A stretch of DNA of 52,041 nt, taken from contig JAWKKA010000017.1 of assembly GCA_041393495.1 (NCBI GenBank), positions 1 to 52,041 of the forward strand, given 5' to 3'. The position numbers and the translations under genes were made by a program. Below are positions 33,337-42,365 of the stretch, one piece after another (positions within the stretch are counted from its first letter, which is position 1; each line of letters opens with the position of its first letter). The notes below the pieces were generated by a model that saw nothing but the letters and a program-made list of their open reading frames with translations, had not been told where the DNA came from and ran no database searches. Source of the stretch: RHKX01 sp041393495 (GTDB lineage: Bacteria > Actinomycetota > Thermoleophilia > Solirubrobacterales > 70-9).

Positions 33337-34572
33337 ATGGCAGTGACGGCCCTCAGGTGCAAGGAGTGCGGGACCGCGTACCCGCTCGAGGCCAACTACG
33401 TCTGCGAGCACTGCTTCGGCCCGCTCGAGGTGACCTACGACCACTCCGGCCTCGACGCGGCCGAGGCCCGGCGACGGATCCAGGCCGGCAGCAGCGGGAT
33501 CTGGCGCTACTCCGACTTCCTGCCGTTCGATTCGCGGCCGGCCAGCGCGATCGAGCCCGGCCTGACGCCGCTCGTTCGTGCCGACCGGCTCGCCAGGCGG
33601 CTCGGCGTCGGCGAGGTCTGGATCAAGAACGACGCCGCCAACCCGACCCACAGCTTCAAGGACCGCGTCGTCGCCGTCGCGCTCGCGAAGGCGCTCGAGC
33701 TCGGCTTCGACACCGTCGCCTGCGCATCGACGGGCAATCTCGCGAACGCGGTCGCCGCACACGCCGCGGCCGCCGGCGTCGACTCCTACGTCTTCGTCCC
33801 CGCCGACCTCGAGGAGCAGAAGCTCCTCGCCACCGCCGTCTACGGCACGACGCTGGTCGGCGTGAGCGGCAACTACGACGACGTCAACCGGCTCTGCACC
33901 GAGCTCGCCGCCGAGCGCGGCTGGGCGTTCGTGAACGTCAACCTCCGTCCCTACTACGCCGAAGGCTCGAAGACGCTCGCCTACGAGACGGTCGAGCAGC
34001 TCGGTTGGCGCCTCCCCGACCGGGTCGTCTGCCCGATCGCCTCGGGTTCGCTGTTCACGAAGATCGGCCGCGGCTTCGAGGAGTGGCGCTCGCTGGGCCT
34101 CGTCGCGGGCGAGCTGCCGGCGTTCCACGGCGCCCAGGCGGCCGGCTGCGGGCCGGTCGCGTCGGCCTTCGCCGCCGGACACGAAGTCTGCCGCCCGGTC
34201 CGTCCCGACACGATCGCCAAGAGCCTCGCGATCGGTGACCCCGCCGACGGCCCCTACGCCCTCGACCTCGCGCGCAGCACCGGCGGCACGATCGACGGCG
34301 TCACCGACGACGAGATCCGCGCCGGGATCCGCCTGCTCGCCGAGACGACGGGCATCTTCACCGAGACCGCCGGCGGCGTCACGACGGCGACGCTGGCGAG
34401 GCTCGCCGAGCGCGGCGAGCTCGGCTCCACAGACCGGATCGTCGTCTACATCACCGGCGAGGGGCTGAAGACGCTCGACGCGGTGCGCGAGGGCTTCGCG
34501 ATGCACGAGATCGAGCCGACGCTCGAGTCGTTCGCGGAGCGGGTCGGCGAGCGCACGCCGCTGACCGCCTGA
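33337..34572 (+). CDS. Threonine-synthase-like PLP enzyme, probably a SAM-regulated homocysteine synthase
   Basis: A 411-residue fold-type II PLP enzyme annotated by similarity as threonine synthase. It opens with a zinc ribbon (CKECGTAYPLEANYVCEHC). Next is the PLP-lysine motif NPTHSFKDRVVAVAL, then ASTGNLANAVAAHAA, the phosphate-binding IASGSLFTKIGRGFEEWR, and FTETAGGVTTATLARLA near the C-terminus. True threonine synthases act on O-phosphohomoserine and water. Here a SAM-OFF riboswitch and a sulfur-carrier gene right after suggest the same substrate with sulfur as nucleophile, giving homocysteine. I recall, without certainty, a recent Streptomyces report of such a pair (MetM/MetO in memory). 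The ATG at 33337 has AAGGAG seven bases upstream. Confidence 0.85.
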   Translation: MAVTALRCKECGTAYPLEANYVCEHCFGPLEVTYDHSGLDAAEARRRIQAGSSGIWRYSDFLPFDSRPASAIEPGLTPLVRADRLARRLGVGEVWIKNDAANPTHSFKDRVVAVALAKALELGFDTVACASTGNLANAVAAHAAAAGVDSYVFVPADLEEQKLLATAVYGTTLVGVSGNYDDVNRLCTELAAERGWAFVNVNLRPYYAEGSKTLAYETVEQLGWRLPDRVVCPIASGSLFTKIGRGFEEWRSLGLVAGELPAFHGAQAAGCGPVASAFAAGHEVCRPVRPDTIAKSLAIGDPADGPYALDLARSTGGTIDGVTDDEIRAGIRLLAETTGIFTETAGGVTTATLARLAERGELGSTDRIVVYITGEGLKTLDAVREGFAMHEIEPTLESFAERVGERTPLTA

Positions 34573-34618
34573 GCCCGTCGGCTAACTTCCAGGAAAACCC
34601 GAACGGAGCAGACGACGT

Positions 34619-34891
34619 ATGGCAGTCAAGGTGAAGATCCCGGCCCAGCTACGACCCGCGACCGGCGGCGAGGGCGAGATCGAGGTGGAGGCGGCGACGG
34701 TCGGCGATGCGCTCGACGCGGTCTTCGCGCAGCACGACGGGCTCCGCGAGCGGATCACCGAGGGCGGTGACCTGCGCCGGTTCGTCAACGTCTACGTCTC
34801 CGGCGAGGACATCCGCTTCCAGGACGGGCTCGAGACCGCGGTCAGCGACGGCGCCGAGGTGACGATCCTGCCCGCGGTCGCCGGCGGCTGA
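34619..34891 (+). CDS. ThiS/MoaD-like sulfur carrier protein
   Basis: A 90-residue beta-grasp protein: MAVKVKIPAQLRPATGG at the N-terminus, then VEAATVGDALDAVFAQHDGL, RRFVNVYVSGEDIRFQDGLE and the end EVTILPAVAGG. The C-terminal Gly-Gly is the site that is adenylated and converted to a thiocarboxylate in ThiS, MoaD and CysO, so this protein can carry activated sulfur. It lies 46 bases after the threonine-synthase-like gene and uses GGAG ten bases before the ATG. Context makes it the sulfur donor for that enzyme. The E1-like activating enzyme is not in the window and may be shared with another pathway. Confidence 0.93.
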   Translation: MAVKVKIPAQLRPATGGEGEIEVEAATVGDALDAVFAQHDGLRERITEGGDLRRFVNVYVSGEDIRFQDGLETAVSDGAEVTILPAVAGG

Positions 34892-34899
34892 AGCCACCG

Positions 34900-35634
34900 G
34901 TGGAGCGCGACGAGACGGTCGCGATCCTCTGCGGAGGACGCGGCACCAGGCTTCGGGAGCGCACGCACGCGATCCCCAAGGCGCTCGTCGAGATCGGCGG
35001 CCGGCCGATCGTCTGGCATGTCATCGGGATCTACGCCGCCCACGGGTTCCGCCGGTTCCTGCTGCTGACGGGCTACCGCGGCGAGATGATCGCCGACTTC
35101 GCCGCCGCCGAGACCTGGCCGGACGGGGTCGTGGTGGAGTGCCTGCCGACCGGCGATGGGACCCCGACCGGAGGCCGGGTGGCGCTCGCGGCCCCGCGCC
35201 TCGGCGCGGGCACGTTCGCGCTCACCTACGCCGACGGCGTCGCCGACATCGACCTCGGCGCTGCCCTCGAGTTCCACCGCGGCCACGGCGATGCCGTGAC
35301 GGTGACGCTCGTTCGGCCGCGCTCGCAGTGGGGGGTCGCGATGCTCGGCGACGACGATCGGGTCGCCGGCTTCGTCGAGAAGCCGCGGATGCAGCAATGG
35401 GTCAACGCCGGCTTCCTCTTCCTCGAGCCGGAGGCGCTCGGCTACCTCGGGCCCGACTCGGTGCTCGAGCGCGAGCCGCTCGAGCGGCTCGCCGCCGCCG
35501 GCCGCCTCCGCGGGTTCCGCCACGAGGGCTTCTGGGATTGCATGGACACCTACAAGGACGCCGTTCTCCTCAACGACCTCTGGGGCTCCGGCTCGCCCCC
35601 GTGGCAGGTCTGGGAGGCCGCATCCGTCCGATGA
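34900..35634 (+). CDS. Sugar nucleotidyltransferase, RfbF-like (glucose-1-phosphate cytidylyltransferase type)
   Basis: A 244-residue nucleotidyltransferase. AILCGGRGTRLRERTHAIPK is the nucleotide-binding loop with the conserved Arg and Lys. IGGRPIVWHVIGIYAAHGFR, TYADGVADIDLGAALEFH (metal-binding Asp) and GFWDCMDTYKDAVLLNDLW match the glucose-1-phosphate cytidylyltransferase group better than RmlA. The product would be CDP-glucose or a similar activated sugar. The GTG start is eight bases after the sulfur carrier gene, so it may share the riboswitch transcript. Its stop overlaps the dehydratase start (ATGA), pairing the two as in rfbF-rfbG. Confidence 0.85.
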   Translation: MERDETVAILCGGRGTRLRERTHAIPKALVEIGGRPIVWHVIGIYAAHGFRRFLLLTGYRGEMIADFAAAETWPDGVVVECLPTGDGTPTGGRVALAAPRLGAGTFALTYADGVADIDLGAALEFHRGHGDAVTVTLVRPRSQWGVAMLGDDDRVAGFVEKPRMQQWVNAGFLFLEPEALGYLGPDSVLEREPLERLAAAGRLRGFRHEGFWDCMDTYKDAVLLNDLWGSGSPPWQVWEAASVR

Positions 35635-36599
35635 GATCGGCGCTCGTCACCGGCGGGCGCGGGTTCGTCGGCGCCTGGCTCTGCCGCGCCCTGCTCGAGC
35701 GCGGGATCGCCGTCGCATCGCTCGACCGGCGGCGGCCGCGCGAGCAGCCCTCGACCCTGGCGCTGCTCGGGATCGGCGATCGCGTCGCCGAGGTGCACGG
35801 TGCGCTGCTCGAGCCCGGCCTGCTCGACCGGGTTCTCGCCGAACGCGAGGTCGACGCCGTCTTCCACCTCGCCGCCGAGACGATCGTCGGGACCGTCCGC
35901 GACGATCCCGCCGCCGCCCTCGACACCAACGTCCGCGGCACCTGGACGGTCCTCGAGGCGTGCCGGCGCCGTGGCGTCGAGCGGGTCGTCGTCGCCTCCT
36001 CCGACAAGGCCTACGGCGCCCACGCCGAGCTGCCCTACCGGGAGTCGATGGCGCTGCTGCCGACGGCGCCGTACGAGGCCTCGAAGGCCGCCGCCGACCT
36101 GATCGCGCGCTGCTGGTGGCCGAGCTATGGGCTGCCGGTCGCGGTCACCCGCTTCGCGAACATCTACGGCGGCGGCGACCTCAACTTCTCGCGGCTCGTC
36201 CCCGAGGCCGTCTGCGCGGCGATCGACGGCCGCGCCCCGATCCTCCGCTCCGACGGCACGCCGGTCCGCGACCTCCTCCACGTCGAGGACGCCGCTCGCG
36301 CCTACCTCGCGATCGCCGATCGGCTCGACCGCGACGACGTCCGCGGCGAGGCCTTCAACGCCGGCGGCGGGCGCCCCCACAGCGTCCTCGAGGTCGTCGC
36401 GACGATCGCCCGGCTCGCCGGCACCGGCGTCGAGCCGGACGTGCGCGGCGCCGGCAACCCGGCCGGCGAGATCGACCGCCAGTACGTCGACGCCGCCAAG
36501 CTCCGCGAGCGCTGCGGCTGGGAGCCGCGGATCGGGCTCGAGGAGGGCCTGGCGCGGACGCTGGAGTGGTATCGGGCCCATCCGGAGGCCCGGCCGTAG
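35631..36599 (+). CDS. NAD-dependent epimerase/dehydratase, RfbG-like (CDP-glucose 4,6-dehydratase type)
   Basis: A 322-residue extended short-chain dehydrogenase. The NAD-binding motif is ALVTGGRGFVGAWLCRALLE; VDAVFHLAAETIVG and TNVRGTWTVLEACRRRGVER follow. The catalytic region is VVASSDKAYGAHAELPYRES with PYEASKAAADLIARCWW, carrying the Tyr-x-x-x-Lys. RFANIYGGGDLNFSRLVPE is like RfbG. With the cytidylyltransferase it would make a 4-keto-6-deoxy sugar nucleotide for cell-surface glycans. It starts in an ATGA overlap with the upstream gene and ends before a hairpin shared with the convergent glycosyltransferase. Confidence 0.87.
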   Translation: MRSALVTGGRGFVGAWLCRALLERGIAVASLDRRRPREQPSTLALLGIGDRVAEVHGALLEPGLLDRVLAEREVDAVFHLAAETIVGTVRDDPAAALDTNVRGTWTVLEACRRRGVERVVVASSDKAYGAHAELPYRESMALLPTAPYEASKAAADLIARCWWPSYGLPVAVTRFANIYGGGDLNFSRLVPEAVCAAIDGRAPILRSDGTPVRDLLHVEDAARAYLAIADRLDRDDVRGEAFNAGGGRPHSVLEVVATIARLAGTGVEPDVRGAGNPAGEIDRQYVDAAKLRERCGWEPRIGLEEGLARTLEWYRAHPEARP

Positions 36600-36602
36600 G
36601 GG

Positions 36603-36682
36603 CAGCAGGCAGCGGGCAGCGGGCAGCAGCGTCGGGTGCGACCCTGCCGCTGCGAGCGAGCGCAGCGAGCGGGCTGCCCGCT
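36603..36682. repeat. Palindromic intergenic element between convergent genes
   Basis: AGCGGGCAGC (36611-36620) is the exact reverse complement of GCTGCCCGCT (36673-36682). The region between carries the 16-base core GCGAGCGCAGCGAGCG (36656-36671) that also occurs at 13286-13301. It fills the gap between the dehydratase and glycosyltransferase stops and may serve as a bidirectional terminator. Confidence 0.65.
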
Positions 36683-36684
36683 CC

Positions 36685-37851
36685 TCAGCCCACCTCGCGG
36701 AGCAGCCGCGCGTACTGCCCCGCGACGACCCGCGGCGCGAATCCGGCGAGCGCGGCCCGGCGCAGCGCCTCGCGATCCCAGCTCCGGGAGCGGACCGCCT
36801 CGATCGCGGCGGCGACGTTGTCGGGGGTCGGGTCGAAGATCGGCTCGCCGACGTCGATGCCGAGGCGGTCGCGGATCTCGACCAGGGTCGGGCCGTAGCC
36901 GGCGACCGGGGTCCCGGCGGCGAGCGCCTCGACGATCACGAGCGCGAACGCCTCGCTCCGCGAGGGCAGGCAGAGCAGCTCCGCCGAGCGCATCTGCGCG
37001 ACGATGGCGGCGACGTGCCTGCGGTGGCCGAGGAACGGCGCGAAGTCGACCCGGTCGTCGATCCCGAGCTCGCGCGCGAGCTCGCGCAGCTTCTCCTCGG
37101 TCGGACCGCGGCCCTGCAGCGTCAGCTCGAGCCCGGGCAGGCCGGCCAGCGCCCGGAGCAGCGCCTGGGGGTTCTTGCGGTCGTTGTAGGAGCCGACGAA
37201 CGCGATCCCGTGGCGGCGGCCGTCGACCCGCAGCTCCGGGTCGGCGAACGCGGGCTGGAGCGGATTGGGGATCACCGGCGCCCGCTCCGGGTAGCGGAGG
37301 CCGAGCTCGTCGCGGCCGACGGCCTCGGTGTGGCGGGACGGGAAGACGACCGCGGCGACGTGGTCGAGCGCCGCCTGGGCGGCGGTCCGGTAGCGGGCGG
37401 CCCGCTCGGCGTCGTCCTTGGCGAGGATCGCCCGCCACTCGTGGACGACGCCGACCGCCGGCAGCTTCGGCGCGACCTGCGCCTGGACGTTCAGGTAGCG
37501 CGCCCCGTTGAAGGCCGCGAGGTTGTTGACGAGGACGACGTCGGGGCGCTGCTCGGCGAGCAGCAGGCGCGTGAACCGCCGCGGCCGGCCACCGCGCGGC
37601 GGCATGAAGATGGGCAGCGGCGCGAGTCGCGCGGCGATCCGCCGGTGGATCCGCTGCGGCGGCGGGATCAGCACCCCGACGGGCTCGATCCGATGCCGCC
37701 ACGGGCGGGTGCGCAGCTCCTCCAGCAGCGTCACGTGGAAGCGGGTGACGCCGCCGCGGAGCCTGCCGCCCCATTCCGGCGGTACCGGCCCGACGGTGAG
37801 CAGCCGTTTGGTCAGCGCCGCCGGCGGCGGCGGCAGGCGGATCGGGCTCAC
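36685..37851 (-). CDS. GT4-family glycosyltransferase
   Basis: A 388-residue GT-B glycosyltransferase. The N-terminal half has RLLTVGPVPPEWGGRLRGGV (glycine-rich acceptor-side loop) and RPDVVLVNNLAAFNG. The C-terminal half has GIAFVGSYNDRKNPQALLRA and the GT4 donor-binding E-x7-E region in LCLPSRSEAFALVIVEALAA. It likely adds a sugar from a nucleotide or lipid donor to a cell-surface glycan at the cytoplasmic membrane face. The GTG at 37849-37851 overlaps the stop of the GroES-like gene (GTGA), so the two are translated together. Neighbouring sugar-nucleotide genes suggest a shared glycan pathway. Confidence 0.9.
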   Translation of the reverse strand: MSPIRLPPPPAALTKRLLTVGPVPPEWGGRLRGGVTRFHVTLLEELRTRPWRHRIEPVGVLIPPPQRIHRRIAARLAPLPIFMPPRGGRPRRFTRLLLAEQRPDVVLVNNLAAFNGARYLNVQAQVAPKLPAVGVVHEWRAILAKDDAERAARYRTAAQAALDHVAAVVFPSRHTEAVGRDELGLRYPERAPVIPNPLQPAFADPELRVDGRRHGIAFVGSYNDRKNPQALLRALAGLPGLELTLQGRGPTEEKLRELARELGIDDRVDFAPFLGHRRHVAAIVAQMRSAELLCLPSRSEAFALVIVEALAAGTPVAGYGPTLVEIRDRLGIDVGEPIFDPTPDNVAAAIEAVRSRSWDREALRRAALAGFAPRVVAGQYARLLREVG

Positions 37852-38240
37852 TCCGGGCCGGTCGGCTCGGCCGTCCGCCCGCAGACCGGGCAGCTGTCGC
37901 CGCCGGGCAGCCCCCTGCCCTCGCAGTAGGGGCAGGTGCCCAGCTCCTCGAGGACGCCGAGCACCTCGTTGACCGTGCAGACGAGCAGGCGCTCCTCGTC
38001 GACCTCGACCCAGACGCCGGCGCTGGCGGGGAAGACGACGTGGTCGCCGGGGGCGACCGGCATCTTCACCCCGGCCTGCTCCCACCAGTCGAGGCCGGGG
38101 CCGACCGCGATCACCACCCCGTGCTGCGGCGGCGGCTCGCGGGTCCCGGGCGGCACGACGAGCCCGGACTGCCGGACCCGGTCCGGCTCGAGCTCCTTGA
38201 TCACGACCTGGTCGAAGAGCGGGCGCAGGAGGTGGCGCAT
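37848..38240 (-). CDS. GroES-like chaperonin-10 domain with C-terminal zinc ribbon
   Basis: A 130-residue protein. Residues 1-95 follow the GroES beta-barrel: LLRPLFDQVVIKELEPDRVR, a mobile-loop-like QSGLVVPPGTREPPPQHG, GVVIAVGPG, then VAPGDHVVFPASAGVWVEVD. The last 30 residues add CPYCEGRGLPGGDSCPVCGR, two CxxC pairs with a CxGxG like a DnaJ zinc finger. Ordinary GroES ends soon after the barrel, so this is a divergent co-chaperonin with a metal-binding tail rather than the housekeeping GroES, which would sit by groEL. It is coupled (GTGA) to a glycosyltransferase. Possible roles are a specialised co-chaperone or a scaffold; function unknown. Confidence 0.8.
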   Translation of the reverse strand: MRHLLRPLFDQVVIKELEPDRVRQSGLVVPPGTREPPPQHGVVIAVGPGLDWWEQAGVKMPVAPGDHVVFPASAGVWVEVDEERLLVCTVNEVLGVLEELGTCPYCEGRGLPGGDSCPVCGRTAEPTGPE

Positions 38241-38290
38241 GGCGAGGAGGTTAGAGCGAAGCCGGAAGGACGGCCGCGCTCCGGCAAGAC

Positions 38291-38318
38291 TTGATCGATT
38301 CCAGAAGACGGGTAATCT
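38291..38318 (+). promoter_or_regulatory. Promoter and probable FurA operator of furA-katG
   Basis: TTGATC (38291-38296), a 16-base spacer and TAATCT (38313-38318) form a good promoter. TTGATCGATTCCAGAA resembles, from memory, the AT-rich FurA operator around the -35 of mycobacterial and streptomycete furA-katG promoters. The -10 ends seven bases before the furA ATG, so the mRNA would be leaderless, as reported for mycobacterial furA. Confidence 0.75.
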
Positions 38319-38325
38319 GCGGGCG

Positions 38326-38769
38326 ATGTCGGCGACCGAGGAGTCCGAGCGCCTGCTGCGCGGAGCCGACCTCCGTGTGACCCGGCCGCGGCTGGCCGTC
38401 CTGGCCGCCGTCCACGGGCACCCTCACGCGGACACGAGCTCGATCGCCGCCGTCGTGCGGCGGGATCTCGGCGACGTATCGCAGCAAGCCGTCTACGACG
38501 GGCTGCGGGCGCTGACCGAAGCCGGCCTGATCCGGCGCATCCAGCCGGCGGGCTCGGCGGCGCGGTACGAGTCCCGGGTCGGCGACAACCACCATCACGT
38601 CGCCTGTCGCTCGTGCGGCGCGATCGCCGATGTCGAATGCGCGACCGGCACGACGCCCTGCCTGTCCGCATCCGACGACCACGGCTACTCGATCGACGAG
38701 GCCGAGGTCGTCTACTGGGGCATCTGCCCCGAGTGCACGAGACAAACCACCCCCGAACAAGCCGGTTGA
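38326..38769 (+). CDS. furA: Fur family regulator (FurA/CatR/PerR type)
   Basis: A 147-residue Fur-type repressor. The winged helix spans about 10-85 (LRVTRPRLAVLAAVHGHPHA, SQQAVYDGLRALTEAGLIRR). The metal/dimer domain has GDNHHHVACRSCGAIADVEC and ends WGICPECTR; the CxxC pairs form the structural zinc site. Placement directly before katG, with 15 bases between, marks it as FurA/CatR: a peroxide-sensitive repressor of catalase-peroxidase and itself. The ATG at 38326 is supported by the promoter geometry; there is no ribosome binding site before it. Confidence 0.93.
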   Translation: MSATEESERLLRGADLRVTRPRLAVLAAVHGHPHADTSSIAAVVRRDLGDVSQQAVYDGLRALTEAGLIRRIQPAGSAARYESRVGDNHHHVACRSCGAIADVECATGTTPCLSASDDHGYSIDEAEVVYWGICPECTRQTTPEQAG

Positions 38770-38784
38770 CCGGAAAGGAACCCC

Positions 38785-41013
<2,229 letters not shown>

Positions 41014-41043
41014 CCCGTCGGGTCCCGGCGGACCGGGCCGCGC

Positions 41044-41096
41044 CCGGCGAGCGACGAAAAACCACCAGATATCGGGAGAGATTCGTCGCTCGCCGG
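41044..41096. repeat. 15-base-stem palindrome downstream of katG (copy A)
   Basis: CCGGCGAGCGACGAA (41044-41058) is the exact reverse complement of TTCGTCGCTCGCCGG (41082-41096), with a 23-base loop. The right arm is repeated at 48354-48368 in a second palindrome with the same 23-base interior length. It may terminate katG transcripts or be a REP-like element. Confidence 0.75.
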
Positions 41097-41117
41097 AGGC
41101 CGCGGTGGCTGGCGCGG

Positions 41118-41528
41118 GTGGCGGCGGTTGCGATCCCCCTCGGCGCGCTCTGCGTCGGGTGCGGGAGCGGAGCGGACCGGTCCGGCGGCGGCACGGCGAC
41201 GGTGGCCGCGGCCGGCCCGGCGCCCGAGGCATCGCCCTCGTTGCCGGCGCCACCGTGCCCGGACGATGCCGGCAACTGCGCCCGGGCAACGGGCCGGATC
41301 GTCTACGTCGAGCGGGTCGACCCCGACGGCGACGGCGATGCCCACTTCGTCCTGCTCAGCGACGAGAGCATCACCGCCCCCGGGGTCTCGGTCATCGACG
41401 TCGCCGCGGGGCTGCGTCCCGACCCGCTGCCCCGGCCCGGCGACGAGCTTGCCGCGGTCGGCCCGGTCTACCGGGGCTCCCACGGGCAGCGGCAGATCGA
41501 GGCCATCGCCGTCCGGGTCGGCCGCTGA
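41118..41528 (+). CDS. Exported protein, possible lipoprotein (about 136 aa)
   Basis: A small exported protein. A hydrophobic start VAAVAIPLGALCVGCGSG has a lipobox-like end (VGC), so lipid attachment at Cys is possible though the -3 position is not ideal. Next is a Ser/Ala/Pro linker, then a compact beta-rich domain with CPDDAGNCARATGRIVYVER, DGDGDAHFVLLSDESITAPG and VGPVYRGSHGQRQIEAIAV, which looks like an OB-like fold. The GTG at 41118 is used; it leaves no positive n-region, so the true start may be elsewhere. Function unknown. Confidence 0.5.
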   Translation: MAAVAIPLGALCVGCGSGADRSGGGTATVAAAGPAPEASPSLPAPPCPDDAGNCARATGRIVYVERVDPDGDGDAHFVLLSDESITAPGVSVIDVAAGLRPDPLPRPGDELAAVGPVYRGSHGQRQIEAIAVRVGR

Positions 41529-41564
41529 TCGGTTTCGACCGGCGCCGCTGCCAAGCTGCGATTG

Positions 41565-42200
41565 GTGGAAGCCGGGTCGAAGCCGTCGCTGGCCGAGGAG
41601 CGGGAGCTCGATCGGATTCGCGCGTTCAGCGACGGCGTCTTCGCCGTTGCGATCACGCTGCTGGTCCTCAACATCGAGGTGCCGGACGTTGCCGCCGGCG
41701 ATCTCGCCGGGGCGCTCGATGATCTGATCCCCGACGTCCAGGCGTACTTCATCGCCTTTGCGGTGATCGGGCTGTTCTGGTTCGGCCACCACCGCTCGTG
41801 GTCCCGTTACCGGGGCACGACGGCCGGGCTGGTCTGGGCGAACCTGCTGCTCCTCTCGCTGATCGCGCTGATGCCGTTCACGACCGCGTTGATGGGCCGC
41901 TACGACGACGAGGCGATCTCGGTCGTCCTCTACGCCTGCAACGTCGGCCTCGCCTCGCTCGCGGACTCGTTCGTCGACAAGGTCGCCTTCGACCAGGGGC
42001 TCGCGGAGCCGGTCGACGCTCGCGAGCATCGCGCCGAGGTGGTGACGGGCTGGCTTCGTCCCGCCATCTTCATCCTCTCGATCCCGCTCGCCTTCGTCTC
42101 GGTCCTGCTGGCGCAGCTCTTGTGGCTGACGCTGCTGCTGCTGCCCTGGGTCGGCCGCCGGGTCGCGCGGCCCGGCAGCACCACCGATCGCTCGCCGTAG
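41565..42200 (+). CDS. TMEM175/DUF1211 family membrane protein
   Basis: A 211-residue membrane protein. RIRAFSDGVFAVAITLLVLN is the diagnostic first helix with the FSD motif of TMEM175, whose bacterial members are potassium channels. Further helices lie at about 60-80 (AYFIAFAVIGLFWFGHHRSW), 90-112, 120-140, 165-185 and 185-205. With one copy of the six-helix unit it would assemble as a tetramer. The GTG at 41565 or the TTG just before it could be the start. Downstream is a promoter for the hydrolase-sulfatase operon. Confidence 0.85.
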   Translation: MEAGSKPSLAEERELDRIRAFSDGVFAVAITLLVLNIEVPDVAAGDLAGALDDLIPDVQAYFIAFAVIGLFWFGHHRSWSRYRGTTAGLVWANLLLLSLIALMPFTTALMGRYDDEAISVVLYACNVGLASLADSFVDKVAFDQGLAEPVDAREHRAEVVTGWLRPAIFILSIPLAFVSVLLAQLLWLTLLLLPWVGRRVARPGSTTDRSP

Positions 42201-42287
42201 CACCGGTGGGCCCGCAGTGGGGACACCCGCGCCGTCGGAGCGCCACCGGGCCACCACAGCGGCCGCCGGTCCGCTGCCGGCTCCCTA

Positions 42288-42317
42288 TTGACGCAACCTC
42301 AGTTCGGCCTCTAGGAT
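42288..42317 (+). promoter_or_regulatory. Promoter of the hydrolase-sulfatase operon
   Basis: TTGACG (42288-42293), an 18-base spacer and TAGGAT (42312-42317) are the best -35/-10 pair in this spacer. Transcription would start near 42324, giving a 40-base leader with GAGGAG before the TTG start at 42366. Confidence 0.65.
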
Positions 42318-42365
42318 CGCTTCCAGCCTCCAGGGGGAGGGAAGAACGAACCGAGGAGATGGACC

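Noticed and set aside
33025..34506. Long reverse open frame joined to CorA
   Set aside because: It runs antisense through the riboswitch and the PLP-enzyme gene; the CorA protein has a good start at 33024.
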